Origin: an uncultured Sphingomonadaceae bacterium
Lineage (GTDB): Bacteria; Pseudomonadota; Alphaproteobacteria; Sphingomonadales; Sphingomonadaceae
Reading direction: 5' to 3'
Length of the DNA stretch: 64,000 nucleotides
NCBI GenBank assembly: GCA_947494305.1
Contig: CANLUL010000001.1
Coordinates: forward strand, 930,001 to 994,000
The notes beneath the pieces are model-generated. The model saw only the letters and a list, made by a program, of their open reading frames with translations. It had not been told where the DNA came from and made no database searches. Shown here piece after piece: positions 53,875 to 62,237 of this stretch. Each line of letters opens with the position of its first letter. Position 1 is the first letter of the stretch. Made by a program: the position numbers and the translations under genes.

Positions 53875-54783
53875 TTAACCCGCAGCCAACAACTGCTTCT
53901 CGCCAGCAATTCTCAGCATCGCTTTTTGCAGTTTCTCAAACGCACGTACTTCAATTTGACGGATGCGTTCACGGCTGACTTCATAGACCTTGCTCAGGTC
54001 TTCCAAAGTCTTTGGATCTTCTGATAGGCGGCGTTCGCGCAAAATATGCTGTTCGCGGTCGTTGAGCGCATCCATTGCCTCGTTCAACATATTGTGCCGG
54101 ACATCCGCTTCCTGTGCTTCCGCAATTTGCTGATCGTGGAGCGGACCATCGTCTTCCAACGTATCCTGCCACTGCATGCTCTCACCGTCGTCGGAAAGCG
54201 AAACATTGAGTGACGCATCGCCGCCCATAGACATGCGGCGGTTCATATTGACCACTTCATGCTCAGCAACACCCAGATCGGTTGAAATCTTGTTCACGTC
54301 TTCGGGAGACAGGTCGCCGTCCTCAAACGCATCCAATTGGTTTTTCATACGACGCAGGTTGAAGAAAAGCTTCTTCTGTGCCGCCGTGGTGCCCATTTTC
54401 ACGAGGCTCCAGCTGCGCAATACATATTCCTGTATCGACGCGCGGATCCACCACATGGCATAGGTTGCCAGGCGGAATCCTCTATCGGGCTCAAATTTCT
54501 TCACGCCTTGCATCAAGCCAACATTGCCTTCGGAAATCAGGTCCGAAACGGGCAGGCCATAACCGCGGAAGCCCATGGCAATTTTTGCCACGAGTCGCAG
54601 ATGAGACGTTACTAGCTGTGCTGCTGCTTCCTGATCTTTATGCTCAGAATAAGCTTTCGCCAGCATATATTCTTTTTCGGGAGTTAGAATCGGAAATTTA
54701 CGTACTTCCGAGAGATATCGGTTCAGGCTCGCGTCCCCCCCTAAGGCAGGGATTTTTGCCGGAACATTGCTACCATTAGCCAT
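53875..54783 (-). CDS. rpoH: heat-shock sigma factor RpoH (sigma-32)
   Basis: This 302-residue sigma factor directs transcription of heat-shock genes. It has the region 2 core (NVGLMQGVKKFEPDRGFRLA, then YAMWWIRASIQEYVLRSWSL). The RpoH box QKKLFFNLRRMKNQLDAFE separates it from housekeeping sigma. Region 4 is RERRLSEDPKTLEDLSKVYE followed by VSRERIRQIEVRAFEKLQKA. ATG 54783 follows AAGGA; the longer frame to 54825 lacks a site. It could act on clpP/clpX and tig nearby, but heat-shock promoters were not convincingly seen. Confidence 0.96.
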   Translation of the reverse strand: MANGSNVPAKIPALGGDASLNRYLSEVRKFPILTPEKEYMLAKAYSEHKDQEAAAQLVTSHLRLVAKIAMGFRGYGLPVSDLISEGNVGLMQGVKKFEPDRGFRLATYAMWWIRASIQEYVLRSWSLVKMGTTAAQKKLFFNLRRMKNQLDAFEDGDLSPEDVNKISTDLGVAEHEVVNMNRRMSMGGDASLNVSLSDDGESMQWQDTLEDDGPLHDQQIAEAQEADVRHNMLNEAMDALNDREQHILRERRLSEDPKTLEDLSKVYEVSRERIRQIEVRAFEKLQKAMLRIAGEKQLLAAG

Positions 54784-54858
54784 TTTAGTTCCTTTTTCTG
54801 TTTGCCGCCGGGCCTCATCAAGCACCCTTTGGTCATTTACCTATATAAGGTGTGTTAC

Positions 54859-55812
54859 TTATATACGCAACTTCATGAATAGTTCCTGCATATCTTCCGG
54901 AAAACCAATAGAAAATATCAATTTTTCGTCCGTTATGGGATGAACAAATCCTAATGTAGCCGCATGCAGTGCCTGACGTCCAAATTGAATATCTTTTCGC
55001 CGGGAAAGCAAAGATTTTCTACGAACACCATAAAGCGGATCACCAATGAGGCTATACCCGATATGGGACATATGTACGCGCACCTGATGGGTGCGGCCCG
55101 TTTCCAATACGCATTCGACCAAAGCTGAGCCATCGAGCCATTCCTTAACCGTATAATGGGTCATGGCAGGCTTGCCTTTATCGTCCCCCACAACAGCCAT
55201 TTTCTTGCGGTTCACATTGCTGCGACCAATATTGCCTTCAACAGTGGCCGAAGGCGGATTAGGACGCCCGTTAACGATGGCGAGATAACGGCGCTCGATA
55301 TCATGTTTAGCAAATAGAGCGCTTAACCCCTGATGCGCTTCATCTGATTTAGCAGACACCATCAGTCCGGACGTATCTTTATCGATTCGGTGAACAATAC
55401 CGGGACGCATAACGCCGCCAATGCCGGATAATTGACCCTGACAATGATGGAGCAGGGCATTGACCAGCGTGCCATCAGAGTGGCCGGCAGCGGGATGAAC
55501 GACCAATCCGGGAGGTTTATTGACAATGATTAAATGCTCATCCTCAAATACGACATCCAGCGGAATATCCTGCGGTTGAGCGGGGCCTTCAATCGGGTTG
55601 GGGATAGACAGCTCAAAAAGTTTACCGGCATATTTCTTGGCCGATGGATCGGATATGGTTTGGCCGTCAATCGAAAGGTTTCCGCCTGCAATTAGCGATT
55701 TAATCCGCTCCCGGGATAGATCGTCCAACAACCCGGCCAGCGCGGCGTCCAGCCGCTGCTTTCCAGCCGCAATAGGAATTTTACCGGATTTTGTGGATTG
55801 CCCTGATGTCAT
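54859..55812 (-). CDS. rluD: 23S rRNA pseudouridine synthase (RluD family)
   Basis: This 317-residue enzyme converts uridines of 23S rRNA helix 69 to pseudouridine. It has an N-terminal S4-like domain (RLDAALAGLLDDLSRERIKS), then the catalytic VHRIDKDTSGLMVSAKSD with its Asp near 150 and GRTHQVRVHMSHIGYSLIGD near 250. The start at 55812 lies 16 bases from the divergent JAMM gene. RluD is the best assignment; RluA/RluC are less likely because of length and motif context. Confidence 0.92.
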   Translation of the reverse strand: MTSGQSTKSGKIPIAAGKQRLDAALAGLLDDLSRERIKSLIAGGNLSIDGQTISDPSAKKYAGKLFELSIPNPIEGPAQPQDIPLDVVFEDEHLIIVNKPPGLVVHPAAGHSDGTLVNALLHHCQGQLSGIGGVMRPGIVHRIDKDTSGLMVSAKSDEAHQGLSALFAKHDIERRYLAIVNGRPNPPSATVEGNIGRSNVNRKKMAVVGDDKGKPAMTHYTVKEWLDGSALVECVLETGRTHQVRVHMSHIGYSLIGDPLYGVRRKSLLSRRKDIQFGRQALHAATLGFVHPITDEKLIFSIGFPEDMQELFMKLRI

Positions 55813-55828
55813 GGCCTAGGTGTGGGCT

Positions 55829-56239
55829 ATGAAACTGAGCATATCAAGCGCGTTGTTAGGCCGATTGCAAACACAAGCACGGCATGGTGCTCCATTGGAA
55901 ATTTGCGGACTGCTATTTGGAGAAAATAACACGGTTACGGATTCTCAGCAGGCCCGCAATGTAGCACAAAAAGCGCATTGCCATTTTGAAATCGACCCCG
56001 CCATTTTGATTTCTGCAGAACGTTCTGCCCGCGATGGCGGTCACCCGATATTGGGATATTATCATTCCCACCCATCTGGGTCAGTTAGCCCATCGGAAAC
56101 AGATGCTGAAAAAGCGGCCGCTGATGATCGCATTTGGCTAATTTTGAACGGAAGCGAAGCAGGAGCATGGCGAGCAGCGAAAGATGGTGAAATTTTTGGA
56201 CGATTCGATCCAATATCGCTTGAATGCAACAATGCTTAG
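55829..56239 (+). CDS. JAMM/MPN (M67) metalloprotease
   Basis: This 136-residue single-domain protein has the complete JAMM zinc motif: E24 in LEICGLLFGE and HSHPSGSVSPSETD with H79, H81, S89 and D92. Free-standing bacterial JAMM proteins act on ubiquitin-like carriers, sulfur carriers or other isopeptides. No ThiS/MoaD-like gene is adjacent, so the substrate is unknown. ATG 55829 follows AGGTGTGG; a GTG at 55820 is possible. It is divergent from rluD and in the same direction as chpT. Confidence 0.88.
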   Translation: MKLSISSALLGRLQTQARHGAPLEICGLLFGENNTVTDSQQARNVAQKAHCHFEIDPAILISAERSARDGGHPILGYYHSHPSGSVSPSETDAEKAAADDRIWLILNGSEAGAWRAAKDGEIFGRFDPISLECNNA

Positions 56240-56285
56240 CGCCTAACAGCGCTTCAAACGCAAATTACGATTAAAGGTTCTTTTC

Positions 56286-56927
56286 ATGGCTCAATCTAAT
56301 CTCGATCTTGCTGCTTTGCTTTGCTCGAAACTTTGTCACGATCTTTTAAGTCCAGTTGGTGCCATCAATAATGGTCTGGAGTTGTTGGAAGATGAAACCG
56401 ATCCCGAAATGCGCGATCGGTGCCTTGATTTGCTGCATGATAGTGCACGAGTTTCTGCTGACAAACTGAAATATTTTCGATTGGCCTTCGGCGCAGCCGG
56501 GGGATTTGGGGAAGAAGTTGATCCGAACGAAGCCAAGCAGTTGATCCAGAGCCTGATTGGTGACGATGGCAAAATTACTTTGGGTTGGGCAGTACAATCA
56601 CCGACTCTTCCGAAAAAGGCGATTAAGATTCTTCTCAACCTGGCCCTGATTGCAAAAGAAGCACTGGTACGTGGTGGTCAATTGGACGTAGGCGCGGAGC
56701 AAGGTAGTACGGGAATTGAGGTTGTTATTCGTGCTGCTGGACAGAAAGTGGTATTGGACGACGGTATACGCTCCGCTTTAGAGGGTAACATTGCCGAAGA
56801 CGATTTAACGGCTCGGACAGCAGCCGCATGGATGTCCCGCGAATTATCCGTGCAAAATGGTGGCGATCTTAGAATATCTCCCGCCGCCGACGGTGAACTG
56901 CTATTAGGTGCAATCGTAAACGGATAG
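56286..56927 (+). CDS. chpT: histidine phosphotransferase ChpT
   Basis: This 213-residue protein looks like a histidine-kinase dimerisation domain with a degenerate ATPase part. H18 in LCSKLCHDLLSPVGAINNGL is the phospho-acceptor, and GLELLEDE follows. ChpT relays phosphate from CckA to CtrA and CpdR in the alphaproteobacterial cell-cycle circuit. Its presence is one of the best signs that this is an alphaproteobacterium. Length agrees with Caulobacter ChpT. ctrA and cckA are not in the window. Confidence 0.92.
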   Translation: MAQSNLDLAALLCSKLCHDLLSPVGAINNGLELLEDETDPEMRDRCLDLLHDSARVSADKLKYFRLAFGAAGGFGEEVDPNEAKQLIQSLIGDDGKITLGWAVQSPTLPKKAIKILLNLALIAKEALVRGGQLDVGAEQGSTGIEVVIRAAGQKVVLDDGIRSALEGNIAEDDLTARTAAAWMSRELSVQNGGDLRISPAADGELLLGAIVNG

Positions 56928-56950
56928 GCGCAAGTAAGGGAAGGCCAGCA

Positions 56951-57646
56951 ATGGACAACATGATCTGGACTCCGTCCCCTAATTTTGATGAACGTACTTT
57001 GCCGATTAGCATACTTGTGATGCACTATACCGGTATGAAAAGCGCGGATCTGGCAATTCGTCAGCTGGCCAATCCGGAAGCCAAAGTATCAGCCCATTAT
57101 GTCGTCTGTGAAGACGGTCAGGTCGTTCATATGGTCAAGGAAGAAGACCGTGCCTGGCATGCAGGCCGCGGTTATTGGCGCGATATTACCAACATGAATA
57201 GCGCCAGTATCGGAATTGAAATCGTCAATCCTGGCCATGAATGGGGCTATGTCCCATTTCCTGAAGAACAGATGGATAGTGTGACACGGTTAGCAGCAGA
57301 GATTGTGCAACGGCATAATATTCATCCAGCCAATGTGATCGGTCATAGTGACTTGGCACCCAGGCGGAAACAGGATCCCGGAGAGCTTTTTGATTGGGAA
57401 CGCTTGGCAAAGCATGGGATAGCTTTGGAGCGACCAAAGAAAAACCTAACTGACCCTCTGTGGACGGATGCCGGCTTCATGCTTGCTTTGGAACGGTTCG
57501 GCTATGGTATTGAAGACAAAAGGGATGCCGTGGTTGCTTTTCAGCGCCGTTTCCGTCCCGAGAATATTGACGGTGTTATCGATGGTGAGACCCGTGCAAT
57601 TTTGCTGTCATTATTGCTCGACAGGGAACGCGGAGACGCTAAATAG
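56951..57646 (+). CDS. N-acetylmuramoyl-L-alanine amidase (AmpD-like) with peptidoglycan-binding domain
   Basis: This 231-residue protein has an amidase_2 domain over residues 15-165. H25 in ILVMHYTGMKSADLAIRQL, VSAHYVVCEDGQVVHMVKEE, NSASIGIEIVNPGHEWGY and GHSDLAPRRKQDPGELFDWE together supply the zinc ligands. A C-terminal peptidoglycan-binding helical unit follows (AVVAFQRRFRPENIDGVID). No signal peptide is visible, so it may recycle anhydromuropeptides in the cytoplasm like AmpD. It lies 23 bases after chpT with GGAAGG before the ATG, and rnpB starts 6 bases after its stop. Confidence 0.9.
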   Translation: MDNMIWTPSPNFDERTLPISILVMHYTGMKSADLAIRQLANPEAKVSAHYVVCEDGQVVHMVKEEDRAWHAGRGYWRDITNMNSASIGIEIVNPGHEWGYVPFPEEQMDSVTRLAAEIVQRHNIHPANVIGHSDLAPRRKQDPGELFDWERLAKHGIALERPKKNLTDPLWTDAGFMLALERFGYGIEDKRDAVVAFQRRFRPENIDGVIDGETRAILLSLLLDRERGDAK

Positions 57647-57652
57647 GCATCA

Positions 57653-58013
57653 CCAGAGGGTCGGCCAGTCGCGGTATCATTTACGATACCGAGGAAAGTC
57701 CGGGCTCCACGATTTAAAGGTGCCAGCTAACTGCTGGCCAGGGTAACCTGAGGGACAGTGCAACAGAAAGTAGGTCGCGGCGACCTCGGTCACGCGATAT
57801 TGAAAGGGTGCGGTAAGAGCGCACCGCGGGTCTGGCGACAGATCTGGCACGGTAAACCCCACCTGGAGCAAAACCAAATAGGGGCGGCATGATGGAGAAA
57901 TCGATCCGCTGCCCGGGTTGGTTGCTAGAGCGGCGCAGCAATGCATCGCCCAGATGAATGACTGGCTATCCCATGCAAATGGGTGGACAGAACCCGGCTT
58001 ACAGACCCTCTGG
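57653..58013 (+). ncRNA. rnpB: RNase P RNA
   Basis: The catalytic RNA of RNase P, which trims tRNA 5' leaders. Conserved core blocks are present: GAGGAAAGTCCGGGCTCCA, AGGGACAGTGCAACAGAAAG, GGTAAACCCCACC, AGATGAATGACTG and ACAGAACCCGGCTTAC. The P1 helix pairs CCAGAGGGTC (57653-57662) with GACCCTCTGG (58004-58013). It is type A by layout. A T-rich stretch after P1 suggests that this helix also ends transcription. Confidence 0.96.
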
Positions 58014-58063
58014 TATTTTCTATTTCAACATTGATTAGGTCATTATCCGTGTTATCTCGTGAC

Positions 58064-59707
58064 ATGAAAAACATTATCTGTGGTTTCCTCTTTTTCGCGT
58101 GTCTCTTTGGTTTCAGTCATACTGCCGAAGCAAAATGTGCCTCAGTTAAAGGAGATCGAGGGGTCGCGCTGCTAATTGGCATCAGTGCCTATGATGACCT
58201 CAATTGGCCTGCTTTAGCCAATGCTGTGAATGACATTGATCATGTTTGTCAGGCGTTTGCCCAGGCTGGATTTGAAATACTCGATGTGCGTGATGCAAAT
58301 ATCGCTGAACTCAACAGCGCGATTGCTGCATTCTCAGCGAAAGCATCGGAGGCTGACAGTGCAGTTGTGTATTATGCTGGTCATGGTTTCGAATATAACG
58401 GAAGGAACTTCATGGTGCCGGTGGGCGCTCCGGTTTTCGCCACGAAAAGCGAGTTAGAAAGCGATTTTATTCCGTTGGAAAAGTTGCTCATGGCCGCATC
58501 GCAGGCGAAAAACTTCAATCTGTTCTTTATGGATGCATGCCGAACTCCTGACCCTGTCGTTCAGTTAAAAGATGTTCAATCTGATGATCCTGCAGGTGGC
58601 GTTTCACCCATGGGACTGTTGGAAATGACGCAGGGGGCGGTGTTCTACTCCACCGCAAAAGGCCGACCTGCGCTGGATGCTGCTCCAGTAGATTCGTTGA
58701 CCAGTCCATTTGCCAAGGCGATTGCAAGCAAACTTGCTATTCCGGGGCTTGAGCTATCCGACTATTTCAAGGTTGTGTCGCGGGAGGTGTATACCAATAC
58801 CCGGGAACTAGAATTGGGGCCGCAACAACCGTTTCATTATGGGAGCTGGTTTGAAGATATTTATCTGAACCCGCCTACGAATGACACGATCGCTGGTGCA
58901 TCAAATCAAACAGGCCAGCCAATTTCAACAATCGATATTCCCATGGACCGATTGGCAATTGAAGACGAAACTATATTGGTTGGAGAGGTCCTTAGCGATC
59001 TTAGCGTTGCCGAACTAACTTCACTTGCCAATAATGGTGATGCTCTGGCTCAATCATTTTTGGGATATATGTATCATCTTGGGGTTGGGGTTAAGCAGGA
59101 TATGGCGCTGGCACGTCAATGGTTAGAGAAATCAGCAGCGCAAAATCATCCCGCCGGGCAGACGGAACTAGCATGGTTTCTTCAAGAGAATGCGCCGGAC
59201 GAAGCAAGCCGCACGATAGAATTATACTTGCTGGCAGCCGCCCAAGGATATGCAAAAGCGCAGTCCCATCTTGGTTATGCTCTCTGGGAAGGGAAATTGG
59301 GCATCACCGATAGAAAGCGGTCAATTGAGTTATTCAACGCGGCATCTGAAGCAGGGCATCCCTATGCAACTTACGCACTGGGAATTTACGGAAAGCAGAT
59401 GAACAACTCTATGACGAGGTTACGGGTGTTGGCTGATGCCGGAAATGTTGAAGGAAACAACTGGATTTGCGAACTTCAATATCAAATGGGCAAAGCCGAC
59501 AAAGTGGCGAAGGATTGCTCACTTGCAGCGCGCGGTGGTTACGCCGGCGCACGGGCCATTTGGGCACAGCTTCATGATCGCGGCCAAGGCATTCCTAAAT
59601 CTCCCAGTGAGGCGCGATATTGGGCGAAGCTGGCGAGTAGCCAACCAGAGCTAAAATTGCGACCAGATTTAGAGCAGGGCGCAACAAACATATTATCTCG
59701 CAACTAG
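58064..59707 (+). CDS. caspase-like protein with C-terminal Sel1 repeats
   Basis: This 547-residue protein has a signal peptide (NIICGFLFFACLFGFSHTA) and then a C14 caspase fold: GVALLIGISAYDDLNWPAL, catalytic H107 in YYAGHGFEYNGRNF and C159 in FFMDACRTPDPV. From about 345 to 530 there are Sel1-type repeats (AQSFLGYMYHLGVGVKQDMA, AKAQSHLGYALWEGKLGITD). So it pairs a protease domain with a protein-interaction scaffold in the periplasm. The ATG at 58064 is taken as the start because the open frame continues upstream into rnpB; no strong ribosome site is seen. Substrate unknown. Confidence 0.85.
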   Translation: MKNIICGFLFFACLFGFSHTAEAKCASVKGDRGVALLIGISAYDDLNWPALANAVNDIDHVCQAFAQAGFEILDVRDANIAELNSAIAAFSAKASEADSAVVYYAGHGFEYNGRNFMVPVGAPVFATKSELESDFIPLEKLLMAASQAKNFNLFFMDACRTPDPVVQLKDVQSDDPAGGVSPMGLLEMTQGAVFYSTAKGRPALDAAPVDSLTSPFAKAIASKLAIPGLELSDYFKVVSREVYTNTRELELGPQQPFHYGSWFEDIYLNPPTNDTIAGASNQTGQPISTIDIPMDRLAIEDETILVGEVLSDLSVAELTSLANNGDALAQSFLGYMYHLGVGVKQDMALARQWLEKSAAQNHPAGQTELAWFLQENAPDEASRTIELYLLAAAQGYAKAQSHLGYALWEGKLGITDRKRSIELFNAASEAGHPYATYALGIYGKQMNNSMTRLRVLADAGNVEGNNWICELQYQMGKADKVAKDCSLAARGGYAGARAIWAQLHDRGQGIPKSPSEARYWAKLASSQPELKLRPDLEQGATNILSRN

Positions 59708-59756
59708 GATGTTGAAGAGACTGGTAGTTATTCCCAGTCTTTGTTAAAGCTAAGTT

Positions 59757-60293
59757 ATGCCAAAAGCCAAACGATCTGATAATTGGGGCTTCCCGCGTTG
59801 GGGAAGTTATGAAAGCTCTCGCGAGACTCAGCAGCTGAAAAAGTGCGACCGTCATGGTTGCGATAATGCTGGAACCTGTCCCGCTCCCAAATCACCGAAC
59901 AGCCCCGAACGGTGGCATTTCTGTGAAAAACATGCGGCGGAATATAATCGTGGTTGGGATTATTTCGAAGGCTTGGACAAAGAAGAGCGCAAGAAGCGTG
60001 AGCATGACGAGCAGCGTGATGCCAATGCCTATCAGGAAGCAAAACATTATAGCTGGATGGGGAGCGGCGATGGCAGCCGGTCACAGGATGAGATGTTGGC
60101 ATTAGAGGTGTTTGACCTTTCCTCCGATTGTGACTTTGATGAGGTTAAGAAGGCTTGGCGGACTATGGCCAAGGAATACCATCCAGATACCAATCCAGGA
60201 GACGAGGAAGCGGCCAAAAAATTTCAGGGTGCGCAAGCCGCCTATGATGTGCTCAAAATTGCGGAAGAACGTCGGGTTTGGAAACCGACCTAG
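59757..60293 (+). CDS. DnaJ-domain protein with N-terminal Cys/His cluster
   Basis: This 178-residue protein ends in a J domain: EVFDLSSDCDFDEVKKAWRT, then MAKEYHPDTNPGDEEAAKKF with the HPD tripeptide that stimulates Hsp70. The N-terminal part has a metal-binding-like cluster (KKCDRHGCDNAGTCPAP and WHFCEKHAAEYN). Proteins of this arrangement are common in alphaproteobacteria with no defined role. It lacks the G/F and zinc domains of true DnaJ and so is a specialised co-chaperone. Confidence 0.87.
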   Translation: MPKAKRSDNWGFPRWGSYESSRETQQLKKCDRHGCDNAGTCPAPKSPNSPERWHFCEKHAAEYNRGWDYFEGLDKEERKKREHDEQRDANAYQEAKHYSWMGSGDGSRSQDEMLALEVFDLSSDCDFDEVKKAWRTMAKEYHPDTNPGDEEAAKKFQGAQAAYDVLKIAEERRVWKPT

Positions 60294-60361
60294 TTTTGGT
60301 CACGCCGATTCAGGGAAACCGCTAAGGCCGTTGCTTCCTCAACCGTAAATCCACCACTAAT

Positions 60362-60673
60362 TTACACTTGGCCTCCCAATACAGGTTCTTGCAAAATTGG
60401 TTTGGTCAGCAGCTCCCCATTGAAGCAGAGTGCAATTGGTAATCCAATTCTGCCCTGTTGAACTTTCACAAAGCGCTTGTTTCCACTTTCGGTAAATTGG
60501 ATGTTGATAACCGGTTGCGCGGTTTGGTCATTGAACCCCATCTGTGCAGAATCAATATCCTCGGCTGTCAATCGCAGTTCGTTGTCTGGAACAAGTTCCG
60601 CCGAACAATCATGCCAGTCATCGGTATATATTGCAATCGGAGCAGCAACCAAGATAAACAGAGAAAGCATCAT
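60362..60673 (-). CDS. small protein resembling the SecD P1 head subdomain
   Basis: This 103-residue protein has a short signal-like N-terminus (LSLFILVAAPIAIY) and a domain reading PVINIQFTESGNKRFVKVQQ, then GLPIALCFNGELLTKPILQE with GGQV at the end. The pattern of a target-like beta strand, a residue run FxxxT/V and IALxxNGxxxxxPxI is that of the SecDF P1 head. It therefore looks like a free-standing periplasmic copy. It overlaps sufE by four bases and is the last gene of the minus-strand run. The role is unknown. Confidence 0.7.
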   Translation of the reverse strand: MMLSLFILVAAPIAIYTDDWHDCSAELVPDNELRLTAEDIDSAQMGFNDQTAQPVINIQFTESGNKRFVKVQQGRIGLPIALCFNGELLTKPILQEPVLGGQV

Positions 60674-61077
60674 TTATCAAACCGCTCTGCGGTCTGGCTA
60701 ATTAGAGAGATCATATTGGGAATGCCCTGTGTGCGGTTGGAGCTTAGCTGGTTTTTCAAGTCAAACGGTTGCAGCTTTTCCGCAATATCAGTTTTTAAAA
60801 TATCACCTGCGGTTTGATCTTGCACGGTCTCGAGCACTAACGCGATAATACCTTTCGTAATCGCAGCATTGCTGTCAGCCAGGAAATGCAATCGTCCGTC
60901 ATTCAATTGAGTGGGATAAACCCACACGGAAGCCGAACATCCGCGCACCAGCGTCGCATCTGTTTTCAATGCATCCGGCATATCGTCTAGGTTTTTACCG
61001 AGGTCGATCAGAAGCCGGTATCGGTCGTCGGCTTCCAAAAACTCATATTCTTCGATCAGATCATCTAACTTGCTCAT
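60670..61077 (-). CDS. sufE: SufE-family cysteine desulfurase activator
   Basis: This 135-residue protein matches SufE: C47 in LVRGCSASVWVYPTQ takes sulfur from SufS, and the DDLIEEYEFLEADDRYRLLI start is typical. It works in iron-sulphur cluster assembly in the cytoplasm. Its position downstream of the psp genes is not the usual suf operon place, so it may be read by its own promoter. The ATG at 61077 is 49 bases after the last PspB-like gene. Confidence 0.92.
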   Translation of the reverse strand: MSKLDDLIEEYEFLEADDRYRLLIDLGKNLDDMPDALKTDATLVRGCSASVWVYPTQLNDGRLHFLADSNAAITKGIIALVLETVQDQTAGDILKTDIAEKLQPFDLKNQLSSNRTQGIPNMISLISQTAERFDK

Positions 61078-61126
61078 GCGCGCCCGCTAGCAGGGCAGGG
61101 GATTCGCGTCATCCCTTTTTCAAAGT

Positions 61127-61360
61127 CTAGAGCTCAACACCCGCTGCTATAGCTTCTAGCTTACGAATACGCTCTTTCAGGTCAGCCACTTCAATGCGCG
61201 ACGTTGCGCTTGGTGGATTATCTTCACGTAGTTGTTCCAATTCGCGCGATTTTAGTGAAATCCAATCTCGCCAACCACGCAGTGCAATTAACGACACTAC
61301 CGTCAGTCCAATCAGCGTAAAACCTGCTGTAATCAAAAACAATGTTGGTTCTTGCATCAT
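61127..61360 (-). CDS. PspB-like small membrane protein, copy 6
   Basis: This 77-residue protein has one transmembrane helix (FLITAGFTLIGLTVVSLIAL) followed by a charged coiled-coil tail with RIEVADLKERIRKLEAIAAG. The LKERIRKLEAIA segment matches the PspB C-terminal helix, but this copy ends before the acidic tail seen in the others. It is the last of six related genes behind pspC. Inner-membrane location with cytoplasmic coil is likely; function unknown. Confidence 0.75.
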   Translation of the reverse strand: MMQEPTLFLITAGFTLIGLTVVSLIALRGWRDWISLKSRELEQLREDNPPSATSRIEVADLKERIRKLEAIAAGVEL

Positions 61361-61388
61361 ATCAAGTCCTTATTCTGGGGGCGACCGG

Positions 61389-61661
61389 CTAGCGGTCTCT
61401 CAACTTTTCAATTTCGCTTTCCAAATCGCGAGCGCTTCGGTCTTCGGTGGCTATTTTTTCCAATACCTGGACACGCTCTTTCAAATATTTGACTTCATCC
61501 CGAAGACCCTCGGAATCTGAAGTCTGAGGCGCTTTTGTAACTGCTACAGAGTTGCCTTTATGGTCTTCCAAAATGCCATTTTGTGCGCGATATTTAGAGC
61601 GCATGACACGTCCAATCGTCACGATTATTATGATAGCAACAACAGCCTCTGGCCAATCCAT
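61389..61661 (-). CDS. PspB-like small membrane protein, copy 5
   Basis: This 90-residue protein begins with a transmembrane helix (EAVVAIIIIVTIGRVMRSKY). It has the linker RAQNGILEDHKGN that recalls GYPxE in copies 1 and 2, then the coil VKYLKERVQVLEKIATEDRS and the tail LESEIEKLRDR. The LxERVxVLExIATD block is the PspB signature; the EIEKLR end is like that of PspC in this operon. It is 22 bases after copy 4. Confidence 0.78.
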   Translation of the reverse strand: MDWPEAVVAIIIIVTIGRVMRSKYRAQNGILEDHKGNSVAVTKAPQTSDSEGLRDEVKYLKERVQVLEKIATEDRSARDLESEIEKLRDR

Positions 61662-61683
61662 TTCTTCTAACCTTCCTTCGCGT

Positions 61684-61941
61684 TCAGATATCTTTTAACT
61701 GGTTTATTTCGTTTTCTAGTTGTTTGGTGCTGTGGCTATCGGTGGTGATTTGTTCCAATACAGCAACACGATCTTTCAGGTATTTCATCTCCTCGCGCAT
61801 CCTTTCTGAATCCGCATCGCTTGTTGCCGGCAATTGCCCACGCATTTCGATGAGTTTGCGTTGATGCCGTGTCCAGATTGCAAACCCAGCGACAGCAAAT
61901 GCTCCAAACGGGATTAGCAGCGCAATAATTCCTTCCATCAA
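61684..61941 (-). CDS. PspB-like small membrane protein, copy 4
   Basis: This 85-residue protein has an N-terminal membrane helix (IIALLIPFGAFAVAGFAIWT), a basic RHQRKLIEMRGQ stretch and the coil MKYLKDRVAVLEQITTDSHS, then LENEINQLKDI. Sequence is clearly related to copy 5. Its ATG overlaps the stop of copy 3 by four bases, showing that these are true translated genes of one operon. Confidence 0.78.
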   Translation of the reverse strand: MMEGIIALLIPFGAFAVAGFAIWTRHQRKLIEMRGQLPATSDADSERMREEMKYLKDRVAVLEQITTDSHSTKQLENEINQLKDI

Positions 61942-62222
61942 TTCAATTCCTTTGTTTTTGATTCCTCGCGCAGGTCTTCGATTTGCTGTGACACATCAAA
62001 ACCTTTGTCCGTGACGATGCGTTCTAGTACCCGAACTCGATGTTCCAAGCGTTCTGTATGAGCGGCATATTGAGCAGATTTTTCTGCAGTTTCCTGGCCG
62101 AATGCAGTCAATTGCTTTTCTTTGAATTCCAAATTCCGTTGATGGGTTTTCATAAAGATACTGCCAACGACGGGAATGCCCACCACAATCATGAAAAAAC
62201 CCAATATGAAAAAGCCGCTCAT
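61938..62222 (-). CDS. PspB-like small membrane protein, copy 3
   Basis: This 94-residue protein has a membrane helix (FFILGFFMIVVGIPVVGSIF). A basic-polar stretch KTHQRNLEFKEKQL parallels that of copy 4. The coil RLEHRVRVLERIVTDKGFDV is followed by IEDLREESKTKELN. The RVRVLERIVTD block aligns with the rest of the array. It is 15 bases after copy 2. Confidence 0.78.
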   Translation of the reverse strand: MSGFFILGFFMIVVGIPVVGSIFMKTHQRNLEFKEKQLTAFGQETAEKSAQYAAHTERLEHRVRVLERIVTDKGFDVSQQIEDLREESKTKELN

Positions 62223-62237
62223 TTTCTCAACTCTCTC

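Noticed and set aside
57677-57946. Open frames antisense to rnpB
   Set aside because: They are explained by the RNase P RNA structure; no conserved protein features.
57983-58063. N-terminal extension of the caspase-Sel1 protein into rnpB
   Set aside because: It would use the 3' end of the RNase P RNA as coding sequence; the signal peptide starts cleanly at the ATG at 58064.
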